Notes: generated from the letters alone by a model not told the origin. 64,000 nt of DNA from JAKALX01 sp964508715 (GCA_964508715.1 CAZDUX010000006.1:1-64000); one strand, 5' to 3'. Positions 8,978 to 17,228 are shown, counted from the stretch's first letter. Program-made: numbers and translations.

Positions 8978-9037
8978 TTACTTGCCCTTCTTCTTGGACT
9001 TCTTGTCCTTCTTCTTGGATTTCTTGTCTTTCGCCAA
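8978..9037 (-). CDS. 19-residue lysine-rich peptide, TTG start
   Basis: A tiny open frame reading M-A-K-D-K-K-S-K-K-K-D-K-K-S-K-K-K-G-K then TAA. It is directly preceded by TAAGGAGGTGAT, complementary over about 11-12 nt to the usual 16S rRNA 3' tail, with 7 nt between GGAGG and the TTG start. This is the strongest ribosome site in the window. The peptide has twelve Lys in 19 residues and a repeated KDKKSKK unit. A second frame opening at an ATG two nt after the SD would give an Arg-rich product but with unworkable spacing. It is divergent from a small HTH gene over a region holding a 17-nt palindrome and ends before a perfect hairpin. Function unknown; a nucleic-acid or ribosome-binding micropeptide is conceivable. 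Confidence 0.6.
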   Translation of the reverse strand: MAKDKKSKKKDKKSKKKGK

Positions 9038-9084
9038 ATCATCACCTCCTTACCGCCCGGTCTGGCCAGTCAATCATATGTTGA

Positions 9085-9101
9085 CGAGGTTGTCAACCTC
9101 G
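9085..9101. promoter_or_regulatory. 17-nt palindromic operator candidate
   Basis: CGAGGTTG-T-CAACCTCG is a perfect inverted repeat in the gap between the divergent lysine-rich peptide and HTH genes. On the minus strand it contains TTGACA, and it abuts the -35 of the plus-strand gene, so a bound protein would control both directions. Confidence 0.5.
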
Positions 9102-9103
9102 CA

Positions 9104-9131
9104 TTGACGTTTGGGGCCGCTGGTCTACTCT
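9104..9131 (+). promoter_or_regulatory. Promoter of a leaderless HTH gene
   Basis: TTGACG (9104-9109), 16-nt spacer, TACTCT (9126-9131), then 6 nt to the GTG at 9138. Transcription should start at or next to the GTG. Confidence 0.6.
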
Positions 9132-9137
9132 CTGGGG

Positions 9138-9476
9138 GTGGCCAACCGGCAACTTCGGCAGTTGAGAGAGGCGCTGAATGCGCTCGAAGCAGCGCCCGAT
9201 GCGCTCGGTTCGCTCGATGCTGCCCGGAAGGTGCGTGAGCGGAGCGAGGAACTCGAGCGGGAGTGGGTGGAGGCGGCGCGGAAAGCGGGGTTTTCGTGGT
9301 CACGCATCGGTGCGCTGTACGGGATGTCGAAGCAGGGCGCGCAGCAGCGCTTTCGGCCGGTGCGGAAGGCTTCGCCCACGCGGCCGCGGCGGCCCAAGGC
9401 AAAGCAGCGAAGCCATTCCGCCTCTCTGCCGGGGGAACCACCGGCGCCGAGCGATGAGAACAGCCCGGCGGATTGA
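9138..9476 (+). CDS. Small helix-turn-helix protein
   Basis: A 112-residue protein. Residues 1-45 are helical and charged (QLRQLREALNALEAAPDALG and ARKVRERSEELEREWVEAA); residues 46-70 hold a sigma region 4-like helix-turn-helix, ARKAGFSWSRIGALYGMSKQGAQQRF, as found in small actinobacterial and Chloroflexota DNA-binding proteins; the tail (75-112) is basic then Pro/Ser-rich and probably disordered. The GTG at 9138 is chosen because a promoter lies 6 nt upstream and the longer frame begins inside that promoter. It is divergent from the lysine-rich peptide gene and could bind the palindrome between them (inference). Confidence 0.65.
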   Translation: MANRQLRQLREALNALEAAPDALGSLDAARKVRERSEELEREWVEAARKAGFSWSRIGALYGMSKQGAQQRFRPVRKASPTRPRRPKAKQRSHSASLPGEPPAPSDENSPAD

Positions 9477-9495
9477 GCGACCTCGCGGGATCAGA

Positions 9496-10644
9496 TTATG
9501 AGAACGCCCCGATCTCGCGGGCGATGATGTGCTTCTGGATCTCGCTGGTGCCTTCGGCGATGGTGGCGGCGCGGATATCGCGGTAGTAGCGCGAGACGGG
9601 GGTGTCGTCCATGTAGCCGAGGCCGCCGAAGAGCTGGACGGCGGCGTCGGCTGTGCGCTTTGCCATCTCGGTGCAGTGGAGTTTGGCGAGCGCCGCTTCC
9701 TTGATGTAGGGCGCATGGGCATCGCTCTTGCGGGCGGCACGGTCGCGCAGGGGGCGGCCGGTTTCGAGGCCAAGGTACATATCGACGAGCATCGCCTGGA
9801 CGTGCTGGAACTGGCCGATGGTGCGTTTGAATGCCTGGCGCGAACGGGCGTGGGCGAGTGCAAGTTCGAAGCATTCGGTGGCGAGGCCGAGTGCCTGTGT
9901 CGCGAGGTAGACGCGGGTGAGGGCGAAACCGGAGCCGACGACCTGCTGGCGCCCGGAGCTGCCGCTCCCGAGGAGGCTATAGCCGGGCAGGCGGCAGTCG
10001 TTGAAGAAGAGTTCGCGCGTGTCGGCGGAATGGAGGCCCATCTTCCGGAGGGGTGGGCCCATGGTGTAGCCGGGTGTGCCGGAAGGCACCACAAAGAGCC
10101 CGAAACCGGTGTCGGTGCGGGCGAGGACGGTCACGAAGGAGCAGATCTCGAGGCCGGCGTTGCTGATGAAGATCTTGGAGCCGTTGAGGACCCACTCCTG
10201 GCCATCGCGGGAGGCACGGGTCTTGATCCCGGCGGTATCGGAGCCGGCGTCGGGTTCGGTGATGCCGCCGGCACTGACTGTTTCGCCGGCGACCATTGGG
10301 AGGACGAGCTGTTCCTTCCATGCGGCGACCTGCTCATCGCTGCCGCGGAGGAGCGTGCGGCCACCCCCTCCGCCTACCCAGAGCACCCAGCCGAGCGACA
10401 TGTCGACGCGGCTGAGGGCTTCGAGGGCGAGGCAGAAGGCGAGGGTGGTGGCGTTGGTTCCGCCCACATCTTCGGGGTAGAGCATGCCGGGGACGCCGAG
10501 GGCGCCGAGCTGGCGGTAGAGGGCGGTATCGAACCGCGAGGTGGCGTCGCGTTCGGCGGCGCCGGGGGAGACTTTGTCGCGGGCGAAGTCGAGCACGGTC
10601 TGGTAGATGAGCCGCTCTTCGTCGGAGTACCCATAGTCATCCAT
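9496..10644 (-). CDS. Acyl-CoA dehydrogenase
   Basis: A 382-residue flavoenzyme that introduces the alpha-beta double bond in acyl-CoA and passes electrons to ETF. Family order is complete: N-terminal helical domain (1-125), middle beta domain with GGITEPDAGSDTAGIKTRA and NGSKIFISNAG, and C-terminal helical domain with RQAFKRTIGQFQHVQAMLVDM. The catalytic base is the Glu in IAEGTSEIQKHIIAREIG near the C-terminus. The length matches the usual 380. Start at 10644 is set by family alignment; nearly 100 codons of open frame upstream do not look like protein. No ETF gene lies in the window. Confidence 0.92.
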   Translation of the reverse strand: MDDYGYSDEERLIYQTVLDFARDKVSPGAAERDATSRFDTALYRQLGALGVPGMLYPEDVGGTNATTLAFCLALEALSRVDMSLGWVLWVGGGGGRTLLRGSDEQVAAWKEQLVLPMVAGETVSAGGITEPDAGSDTAGIKTRASRDGQEWVLNGSKIFISNAGLEICSFVTVLARTDTGFGLFVVPSGTPGYTMGPPLRKMGLHSADTRELFFNDCRLPGYSLLGSGSSGRQQVVGSGFALTRVYLATQALGLATECFELALAHARSRQAFKRTIGQFQHVQAMLVDMYLGLETGRPLRDRAARKSDAHAPYIKEAALAKLHCTEMAKRTADAAVQLFGGLGYMDDTPVSRYYRDIRAATIAEGTSEIQKHIIAREIGAFS

Positions 10645-10872
10645 GTCAGGGACCGTCCAGTTTCCCGGCGGGCTGTGCTTGCGCGCACGGCGCGGAACAT
10701 CCCGCCCGGGGCGTTTCGAGGAGTGTCGGCTGTTGGCGCCGTGCGGGCGAATGAGCACGGTCATGACTGCGTGGCGAGGGCCGGGTGTGCAGGGCCGGGC
10801 CGTGGATGGGGCTGCAGCACAGCGGGGAGAGCGTCTACGCTTCGGGGCAACCATGGGCCAGGAGTGAGCAGC

Positions 10873-11340
10873 ATGACGAGCCAGGGCGCCGAAGGTCACC
10901 TTCGCTTCCACGTTTCTACGAGCCATCTCGGTTCACCATTTGGGCCGGGATGGTTCGGGGTAATCGCCGAGAAGCTGGCGCGTCTCTTCGGTACGCCACA
11001 GTACCTGATCGGCCAGACGGCGGTCGTGGCTGCCTGGATCCTGATCAACGCAGCGGGACTGGTGGGGTTTGATATCTACCCATTCATCCTGCTGAACCTG
11101 GCGTTCAGCCTGCAGGCGGCGTATGCGGCGCCGCTGATCCTGTTGGCCGAGACGCGGCAGGCTGAACGGGACAAGTCGTGGAGTGACGCGGATGCCCACC
11201 ACCGGGAGGATCTGGCACAGACGACGCTCACGCTCCTTCAGCAGAACACGGAGCTGACCCGGCGGGTAGCCGAGCTGTCGGAGCGGGTTGAGCGCCTAAC
11301 GGCGGAGATCCACGCGGCGGTGGTGGGCGGCGGGGGTTAG
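10873..11340 (+). CDS. DUF1003 membrane protein
   Basis: A 155-residue inner-membrane protein. Two closely spaced membrane helices (TAVVAAWILINAAGLV and YPFILLNLAFSLQAAYAAPLILLA) carry the DUF1003 signature, ending in ETRQAERDK; a C-terminal amphipathic heptad segment (LLQQNTELTRRVAELSERVERLTAEI) is a likely coiled coil. Function of the family is not established. A GGAG lies 8 nt before the ATG. Its TAG overlaps by three bases the TAA of the convergent sulfurtransferase gene. Confidence 0.85.
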   Translation: MTSQGAEGHLRFHVSTSHLGSPFGPGWFGVIAEKLARLFGTPQYLIGQTAVVAAWILINAAGLVGFDIYPFILLNLAFSLQAAYAAPLILLAETRQAERDKSWSDADAHHREDLAQTTLTLLQQNTELTRRVAELSERVERLTAEIHAAVVGGGG

Positions 11341-12212
11341 CGCTCGATGGGGACGTTGACCGAGTTGCCCCACTCGGTCCAGCTACCGTCGTAGTTGCGG
11401 ACGTTCTCAAAGCCGAGGAGGTACTTGAGGGCAAACCAGGTGTGGCTTGAACGCTCGCCGATGCGGCAGTAGGTCACGACATCGTCGGCGGGTTGGAGGC
11501 CCTGTTCCTGCTGGTAGATGGCACGGAGTTCGCTGGCGGTCTTGAAGGTGCCGTTTTCGGGATTGGTGGCACGAGCCCACGGAACGCTTTTGGCCCCGGG
11601 GATGTGGCCGCCGCGGAGGACGCCCTCCTGGGGGTATTCGGGCATGTGGGTGCGCTCGCCGGTGAACTCGGGGGTGCTGCGTACGTCGACAAGGGGCAGG
11701 CCGGCGGCCTGGTGCTGGAGGACCTGGTCGCGGAAGGCGCGGATCTTCGTGTCATCGCGGTCGGGTGCGCGATAGTTGGTGGGAGGGTAGTGCGGGACTT
11801 CGCGGGTCATCTCGCGGCCTTCCTGTTCCCACTTGAGACGGCCGCCGTCCATTACTTTTGCGTTGGTGTGGCCGAAGAGCTGGAAGACCCAGAAGGCATA
11901 GGTTGCCCACCAGTTACTCTTGTCGCCATAGAACACGACGGTTGTCTGTGGGGTGACGCCGATGCGCGACATGAGGGCTTCGAAGCCGGCACGGTCGAGG
12001 TAGTCGCGGCGGAGCTGGTCGTTGAGGTCGGCTGCCCAGTCGACCTGGACTGCGCCGGGGATATGGCCGGAAGGGTAGAGGAGCTGGTCTTCGTTGGATT
12101 CGATGATGCGGATGCCGGGGTCGTTGCGGTGTTCGGCGACCCAGTCGGTGGAGACGAGGACATCGGGGTTTGCGTAGCCGCGGTCGGCGATCTTCGGCTC
12201 GGTGGTGGTCAT
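11337..12212 (-). CDS. Thiosulfate/3-mercaptopyruvate sulfurtransferase (two rhodanese domains)
   Basis: A 291-residue tandem rhodanese of the SseA/CysA2 type. The N-terminal domain (about 10-140) is the inactive structural copy; the C-terminal domain (about 165-285) has the active loop VTYCRIGERSSHTW with the persulfide Cys, and RGGHIPGAKSVPW. The CRIGER(S) loop is typical of thiosulfate-type enzymes of the mycobacterial CysA2 group. It moves sulfane sulfur from thiosulfate or mercaptopyruvate to acceptors such as cyanide or thiols. The ATG at 12212 is preceded by GGGAG. No sulfate or cysteine synthesis genes are adjacent. Confidence 0.9.
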   Translation of the reverse strand: MTTTEPKIADRGYANPDVLVSTDWVAEHRNDPGIRIIESNEDQLLYPSGHIPGAVQVDWAADLNDQLRRDYLDRAGFEALMSRIGVTPQTTVVFYGDKSNWWATYAFWVFQLFGHTNAKVMDGGRLKWEQEGREMTREVPHYPPTNYRAPDRDDTKIRAFRDQVLQHQAAGLPLVDVRSTPEFTGERTHMPEYPQEGVLRGGHIPGAKSVPWARATNPENGTFKTASELRAIYQQEQGLQPADDVVTYCRIGERSSHTWFALKYLLGFENVRNYDGSWTEWGNSVNVPIER

Positions 12213-12435
12213 CTGTGTTCTCCCGGAAGGTGTGATGTGCCGATAGCCCATCCAGCGTAGCGCACGGGCGGGCGGGTGTGGAGGAGTGTAGTGAAGAAAG
12301 TGGAGTGGCGAACTCGATTATTCGCTCATGGTGGGTGAGGAGGATGCCGGCACCCGGGGTGTGTTGGCTGCGGTCGCGGGCCTGACTTCGGAGCATGGCG
12401 CGGGGCCCTGGTGACGCAGCTGCTGAACCCCCGGC

Positions 12436-12447
12436 TACAATCAGCGG
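12436..12447 (+). promoter_or_regulatory. -10 box of a leaderless serine hydrolase gene
   Basis: TACAAT (12436-12441) is followed after 6 nt by the ATG at 12448, and GTGACG (12411-12416) may act as a weak -35. No ribosome site is present. The rest of the 235-nt gap from 12213 shows no gene. Confidence 0.5.
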
Positions 12448-13815
12448 ATGCAGTACGAACCGCTTCCTCCCGAAATCGCCGGTGTTGCCAGGGCCGAGAT
12501 GGCTCGTTGCGAGGTACCGGGTGTTGCAGTGGGGGTGATGCATGGCGGCCGGTTCTACGCGGAAGGGTTCGGTGTGACGAGCATCGACCATCCGCTGCCC
12601 GTGACGCCGGAGACGCTCTTCCAGATCGGGTCGACGTCGAAGACGGTGACGGCCACGGTGGCGATGCAACTCGTCGAAGAGGGGCGGTTGGACCTCGAGC
12701 AGCGGGTGCGCGAATACCTGCCGTGGTTCGCGCTGCGCTCGGAGGAGGATGCGCACCGGCTGACGGTGCGGCATCTCGTGACGCATCACGGTGGGTGGCA
12801 GGGGGACTACTTTCGCGATACGGGGCGTGGCGACGACGCGATCGGGAAGATCGTACGAAAGATGGCGAACTCCCACCGGATCGTGCCGGCGGGTTTTGCC
12901 TTTTCGTATAACAACGCGGGTTTCTATGTCCTGGCGCACATCATCGAGACGCTGGAGGGTGAGCCGTTCGAGGCGGTGGTGCGGCGCAGGGTGTTCGGTC
13001 CCCTCGAGATGCACCGTTCGTTCTACTTCCCCGAGGATGCGATGACGTTTCGGTTCGCGGCGGGCCACATTCGCACGGCGGAAGGCCCGAAGGTGGCGCA
13101 TCCATGGCCGGTGGCACGAAGCATTGCGGGCGGCGGGGGTGTCATTTCCGATGTGCTCGACCAGCTTCGCTATGCGGCGTTCCATTGTGGTGATGGCACG
13201 ACACCCGCCGGTCACCGGGTTCTTTCGAACGAGACAGTGCGCCTGATGCAAGCGCCACAGGCAGGGGCGGGCAGTATGTGCGAGGAGATCGGGGTGGCGT
13301 GGATGCTCGACCCGACGCCAGCGGGGCACCTCCGGGTGAAGCACGGGGGTGCGACGAACGGCCAGCTCTCGGCGTTCGAAATGGTGCCCGGTCTCGGGTT
13401 CGCCTGCACGGTGCTGACGAATGCCGATAGCGGGCGGGGCCCTCGCGATGCCGTGGCGGAGGCAGCGATGCGCCACTTCCTCGGTTTTGCGGTCGAGGTG
13501 CCGGCACCCGTGGAGATCGCCGGTGAGGAACTCGCGGCCTATGGCGGGCGCTATCGTGCCACGCTGGCCGAGCTCGAGGTGGCGGTGGCCGGTGAGGGCC
13601 TGGTGATAACCGAAGGCCGCCCCGGGAAGGCGGTACGCCCCGGCCCCGTGCCGCTCCCGAACGAGCCGGTGACGGTGCGTCTCACGGGACGTGATCGCTG
13701 TGTGATTGCCGAGGGTCCGAGGCGGGGCGAGCGCTGCGAGTTCGTGCGAGACGGGGACGGGAGCATCGGCTGGCTGCGGTGGGATGGGCGGCTGGCGGTG
13801 AGGAGTGACCGCTGA
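12448..13815 (+). CDS. Serine hydrolase, class C beta-lactamase/penicillin-binding fold
   Basis: A 455-residue protein of the beta-lactamase-like serine hydrolase family. The active Ser62 lies in GSTSK (SxxK with Lys65), the second motif is YNN in FAFSYNNAGFYVLA, and the third is HGG in RVKHGGATNG. Residues after about 360 form an extra C-terminal beta domain (GRYRATLAELEVAVAGEGL) as in the DUF3471-type tail of esterases and D-aminopeptidases. No signal peptide is visible, which argues for a cytoplasmic esterase or peptidase rather than a periplasmic lactamase. True substrate unknown. Confidence 0.85.
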   Translation: MQYEPLPPEIAGVARAEMARCEVPGVAVGVMHGGRFYAEGFGVTSIDHPLPVTPETLFQIGSTSKTVTATVAMQLVEEGRLDLEQRVREYLPWFALRSEEDAHRLTVRHLVTHHGGWQGDYFRDTGRGDDAIGKIVRKMANSHRIVPAGFAFSYNNAGFYVLAHIIETLEGEPFEAVVRRRVFGPLEMHRSFYFPEDAMTFRFAAGHIRTAEGPKVAHPWPVARSIAGGGGVISDVLDQLRYAAFHCGDGTTPAGHRVLSNETVRLMQAPQAGAGSMCEEIGVAWMLDPTPAGHLRVKHGGATNGQLSAFEMVPGLGFACTVLTNADSGRGPRDAVAEAAMRHFLGFAVEVPAPVEIAGEELAAYGGRYRATLAELEVAVAGEGLVITEGRPGKAVRPGPVPLPNEPVTVRLTGRDRCVIAEGPRRGERCEFVRDGDGSIGWLRWDGRLAVRSDR

Positions 13816-13863
13816 CGAGTAACGGGTGACGGCACCCGTGTACCGGACGTGGATGGCCTGTTT

Positions 13864-13892
13864 TTGCCGCGCTCAGGCGAGGCCCGTATACT
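13864..13892 (+). promoter_or_regulatory. purF promoter
   Basis: TTGCCG (13864-13869), 17-nt spacer, TATACT (13887-13892). Transcription would start near 13899, leaving a leader of about 40 nt with GGAGGG ahead of the GTG at 13940. No purine riboswitch fits in this leader. Confidence 0.65.
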
Positions 13893-13939
13893 GAAATCTG
13901 CCGTTAACGCCGCCGAGCCAGTGGAGGGCAGCCCGCCTC

Positions 13940-15415
13940 GTGCTACCGGAAAACGACAATCCGCGGGAAGCCTGCGGTGTCTTCGGGGTCTACAGCCCCG
14001 GTGATGACGTAGCAAGACTCACGTTCTATGGGCTCTATGCCCTTCAGCATCGCGGCCAGGAAAGCGCCGGGATCGCAACCAGCAATGGCTCTCAGTTCAA
14101 CCTTCGCACCGGCATGGGGTTGGTGTCGCAGGTCTTCGATGAAGAGGACCTTGCCTACCTGCGCGGGCACATCGCCATCGGTCACACGCGCTACAGCACG
14201 TCTGGCGGTTCGCTTGCCTGCAACGCCCAGCCGATCGTTGTCGCCGATCCTGCGACGGGCGATCCGCTGGCACTTGCGCACAACGGGAACCTCACGAATG
14301 CCGAGATCATTCGCGCCGATCTCGAGGCGCAGGGTGTCGAGTTCGAGACGAGTGCCGACAGCGAGATCATCGCTCATCTGCTGGTGCGGGCACCGGGTAC
14401 GACGTGGGAGGAGCGCTTCCACTACGTGATGCGGCGGATCGAGGGGGCCTATAGCCTCGTGATCATGACGCGGAGCCAGCTCATGGCGGTGCGTGACCCG
14501 ATGGGGGTGCGGCCGCTCTGCATCGGCAGGATCGGTGACCACGGCTGGGCAGTCGCGAGCGAATCGTGTGCGCTCGAGCACCTTGGCCTGCACATGGACC
14601 GCGAGATCGAGCCGGGCGAGGTCATCGTCATCGAGAACGGTGCGGAGAGTCCGCAGAGCTTCTTCCCGGTGGCGCCGGCGCGGAAGCGCGCGATCTGCAC
14701 GTTCGAATACACCTACTTTGCGCGCCCCGACAGTGTGCTTGGGGGGCAGCTCGTGTACCGGACGCGGGAGGAGATGGGCGCCCAGCTCGCCCGCGAACAC
14801 GCGGTCGATGCCGACATCGTCATCGGTGTGCCCGATTCGGCGACTCCGGCGGCCATTGGCTATGCCCGCGAGGCGGGGATCCCCTACCGGGAAGGGCTGA
14901 TGAAGAACCGCTACGTGGGGCGGACATTCATCCAGCCGGACCAGCGAATCCGGGAAGCGGGTGTGAGCCTGAAGTTCAATGCGCTCGCCGAGGTGCTCCG
15001 GGGGAAGCGGGTGGTGGTCGTCGATGATTCGATCGTGCGAGGGACGACGACGCCGCGCGTGATCAGCCTCATCCGGCGGGCGGGTGCGAGCGAAGTGCAT
15101 ATGCGGATCACAACCCCGCCGATCGTCTCGCCCTGCTTCCTGGGTGTGGACATGGCGACGAAGGCGGAGTTGATAGCGGCGAACCAGACGGTGGAAGAGA
15201 TCCGTGAGCACATCGGTGCGGACTCGCTTGGCTACCTGAGCCTGGACGGGCTGAACATGGCGACGGGGCAGCGTCCCGAAGATCTCTGTAACGCCTGCTT
15301 CACGGGCCGCTATCCGTTGAATGTGCAGATGCAGATGGACCGGCTGGAGGCTTCGCGGGAGCGCGAGCCGGCGCTGGCCGCGCTCGAGAGCTTGAACCGC
15401 GCCGGGCGGCCGTAA
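13940..15415 (+). CDS. purF: Amidophosphoribosyltransferase
   Basis: A 491-residue enzyme for the first committed step of purine synthesis, PRPP plus glutamine to phosphoribosylamine. An 11-residue propeptide (MLPENDNPREA) precedes the Ntn nucleophile Cys12 of the glutaminase domain (12-235); the phosphoribosyltransferase domain holds the PRPP loop VVVVDDSIVRGTT. Four cysteines (in AICTFEYTYFARPDS, IVSPCFLG and DLCNACFTGRYP) match the [4Fe-4S] ligands of the Bacillus-type enzyme, so it should be an iron-sulfur, propeptide-processed form. GTG start at 13940 after GGAGGG. It stands alone rather than in a pur operon. Confidence 0.95.
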   Translation: MLPENDNPREACGVFGVYSPGDDVARLTFYGLYALQHRGQESAGIATSNGSQFNLRTGMGLVSQVFDEEDLAYLRGHIAIGHTRYSTSGGSLACNAQPIVVADPATGDPLALAHNGNLTNAEIIRADLEAQGVEFETSADSEIIAHLLVRAPGTTWEERFHYVMRRIEGAYSLVIMTRSQLMAVRDPMGVRPLCIGRIGDHGWAVASESCALEHLGLHMDREIEPGEVIVIENGAESPQSFFPVAPARKRAICTFEYTYFARPDSVLGGQLVYRTREEMGAQLAREHAVDADIVIGVPDSATPAAIGYAREAGIPYREGLMKNRYVGRTFIQPDQRIREAGVSLKFNALAEVLRGKRVVVVDDSIVRGTTTPRVISLIRRAGASEVHMRITTPPIVSPCFLGVDMATKAELIAANQTVEEIREHIGADSLGYLSLDGLNMATGQRPEDLCNACFTGRYPLNVQMQMDRLEASREREPALAALESLNRAGRP

Positions 15416-15742
15416 GAGGCGCCGCCGGGGGTTAGCCGGGTTCCGTGCTCCCTGCCTGACTGATTGTTCGGTTTTACGGACTTTCTCCGGGTATTTCCGT
15501 GCGTTCTCTATCCCCGAATAGACGGCTCCTATAGGCGGTTTCGATGTGACGGAAGTTACATCGGGGTACGACGGGTAATGCATTTATGGATGTACCTTGT
15601 GCAACATTTTGGTGAAAAAAGGCTGTAAATGTCCCATAAGAACCAGTCGGGCCATCCTATGGGCCTCAGGCCTGGCTAATGTTGCAAGTGATCACCGGAT
15701 CGGTTTGCGTTTGTTTCACCCAGTTCAAGGAGGAGAGCACTG
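15416..15742 (+). promoter_or_regulatory. Long regulatory gap upstream of the nitrite reductase gene
   Basis: This 327-nt non-coding stretch is AT-richer than the rest of the window. It holds a 20-nt CRP/FNR-type palindrome (15543-15562), a 9-bp inverted repeat TGCAACATT/AATGTTGCA (15600-15608 and 15678-15686), and AAGGAGG shortly before the ATG at 15743. No open frame of interest is seen. Confidence 0.6.
15543..15562. promoter_or_regulatory. CRP/FNR-family operator candidate
   Basis: GATGTGAC-GGAA-GTTACATC is an inverted repeat with one mismatch per half and contains TGTGA-N6-TTACA, one base from the CRP consensus. In denitrifiers nirK is commonly controlled by CRP/FNR-type NO or oxygen sensors such as NNR/DNR, so a site here is plausible. 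Confidence 0.5.
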
Positions 15743-17146
15743 ATGAGAAGAGTTCGATGGGGGAAACGGCTGTTCTTACCGCTGTTGGCCCTGGGGGCGT
15801 TGGGCCTGTTTGGTACGGCCTGTAACGACGACCAGGTCGCGTACACGCAACAGCTCGTGGCCCCGCCGGGTGTTCCTGCTGCGAGTCCGCGTGGGGGCGC
15901 TCACGTGATCGTGAACCTCGACACGACGGAGAAAGAGACCGAGATCGCTCCCGGCGTGAAGTACACGGTCTGGACGTTCAACAGCACGGTGCCCGGCCCG
16001 ATGGTGCGGGCCCGGGTCGGGGACACGATCGAGGTTCGGCTCACCAACCCGTCGAGCTCGAAGAACACGCACAATATCGACCTTCATGCAGTGAACGGGC
16101 CGGGCGGCGGCGCCGGCGTCACGAATGTCTCGCCCGGTGAAACGAAGGCGTTCACCTTCAAGGCGAAGACCGAGGGGTTCTATGTGTACCACTGCGCCGC
16201 GGGTGTCGTTGCCGATCACATTGCCAACGGCATGTACGGCGGGATCCTGATCGAGCCGGCGAACGGGCTGGAGCCAGTGGACCACGAGTACTACGTGGGC
16301 CAGAGCGAGTTCTACACCTCGACCGACACGAATGAGAAGGGCGATGCCTCGCTCGACATGACCAAGGTCTCGAATGAGAACCCGCCGTACGTTGTCTTCA
16401 ACGGTGCGGTGAACTCGCTGAACAAGGACAAGGCGCTGACGGCGAAGACGGGCGAGACGGTGCGCATCTACTTCGCTGACGGGGGCCCGAATCTCATCTC
16501 GAGCTTCCACATCATCGGCGAGATCTTCGACAAGGCGTGGGACTACGGAGCAATCAGCTCGCCTCCGCTGCGCGGGGTCCAGACGCTGCTGGTGCCCCCG
16601 GGTGGGGCGACGGTGGTCCAGTTCAAGACGGATGTGCCGGGTGACTACAAGCTTGTGGATCACGCCATCGAGCGCGTCAGCAAGGGAGCTGTCGGAACGC
16701 TGACGGTCACGGGGCCGGAGGATCCGTCGACCTTCAAGTCGCTGAGTGGAGTGACCGGCGCAGATGCGGGTTCGCACGAGATGAGTGCCAGCCCAACGGC
16801 GGCGGCCACAACGCCACCGAAGACGCCGACGGCACCCGCCGCAAATGCGACGCCGTTGCCTCCGAATTCCATCCTGATGGAAGACAACTTCTTCTCGCCG
16901 GACAAGGTGACTATCAAGGTGGGGGAGAAGACAAAGTTCACGCTGGTGAACACGGGCAAGGTGCCGCACAACATGCACGTCGCGCTGGCTGACGGGAATT
17001 ACGACAACCCGGCGTCGATTACGGGCGATATCATCAACGCCGGGAAGACGGGGACGCTCGAGTTCACGCCGCCGGCGGCCGGGACCTACAAGTTCCGTTG
17101 CGATATCCACCCGGACCAGATGTTCGGGACGATTACGGCGCAGTAG
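15743..17146 (+). CDS. nirK: Copper-containing nitrite reductase with C-terminal cupredoxin domain, lipoprotein
   Basis: A 467-residue exported enzyme reducing nitrite to nitric oxide. Residues 1-27 are a lipoprotein signal with Cys27. Two cupredoxin domains (about 50-325) keep every expected ligand: type 1 copper His110, Cys151, His159, Met164; type 2 copper His115, His150, His307; catalytic Asp113 and His256. A Thr/Pro/Ala-rich linker (about 340-375) leads to a third cupredoxin domain (376-467) with its own type 1 copper set His409, Cys453, His456, Met460. That domain probably delivers electrons from the membrane chain to the NirK core. AAGGAGG lies about 10 nt before the ATG. The upstream gap has an FNR-like site. 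No nor or nos gene is present in the window. Assignment is firm for the copper sites; nitrite as substrate is inferred from the Asp/His pair. Confidence 0.9.
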   Translation: MRRVRWGKRLFLPLLALGALGLFGTACNDDQVAYTQQLVAPPGVPAASPRGGAHVIVNLDTTEKETEIAPGVKYTVWTFNSTVPGPMVRARVGDTIEVRLTNPSSSKNTHNIDLHAVNGPGGGAGVTNVSPGETKAFTFKAKTEGFYVYHCAAGVVADHIANGMYGGILIEPANGLEPVDHEYYVGQSEFYTSTDTNEKGDASLDMTKVSNENPPYVVFNGAVNSLNKDKALTAKTGETVRIYFADGGPNLISSFHIIGEIFDKAWDYGAISSPPLRGVQTLLVPPGGATVVQFKTDVPGDYKLVDHAIERVSKGAVGTLTVTGPEDPSTFKSLSGVTGADAGSHEMSASPTAAATTPPKTPTAPAANATPLPPNSILMEDNFFSPDKVTIKVGEKTKFTLVNTGKVPHNMHVALADGNYDNPASITGDIINAGKTGTLEFTPPAAGTYKFRCDIHPDQMFGTITAQ

Positions 17147-17174
17147 CCGCGGACGGCGACGGGTTCAAGTACGA

Positions 17175-17210
17175 GAACGGCCGGGGACTCCATGGAGTCC
17201 CCGGCCGTTC
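17175..17210. terminator. 36-nt perfect palindrome between convergent nirK and maoC-type genes
   Basis: Each arm is 18 nt, the left being GAACGGCCGGGGACTCCA. It lies between two convergent stop codons and would form a long hairpin in either transcript. There is no U tract. Confidence 0.75.
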
Positions 17211-17228
17211 TGGTGTAGCGGTTCGCGT

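Noticed and set aside
9529..11340. 603-codon plus-strand frame ending in the DUF1003 gene
   Set aside because: Only the last 155 codons (from 10873, with GGAG upstream) are real; the rest is antisense to the acyl-CoA dehydrogenase.
13893..13939. Purine riboswitch upstream of purF
   Set aside because: The leader after the mapped promoter pattern is about 40 nt, too short for the aptamer, and no conserved core is seen.
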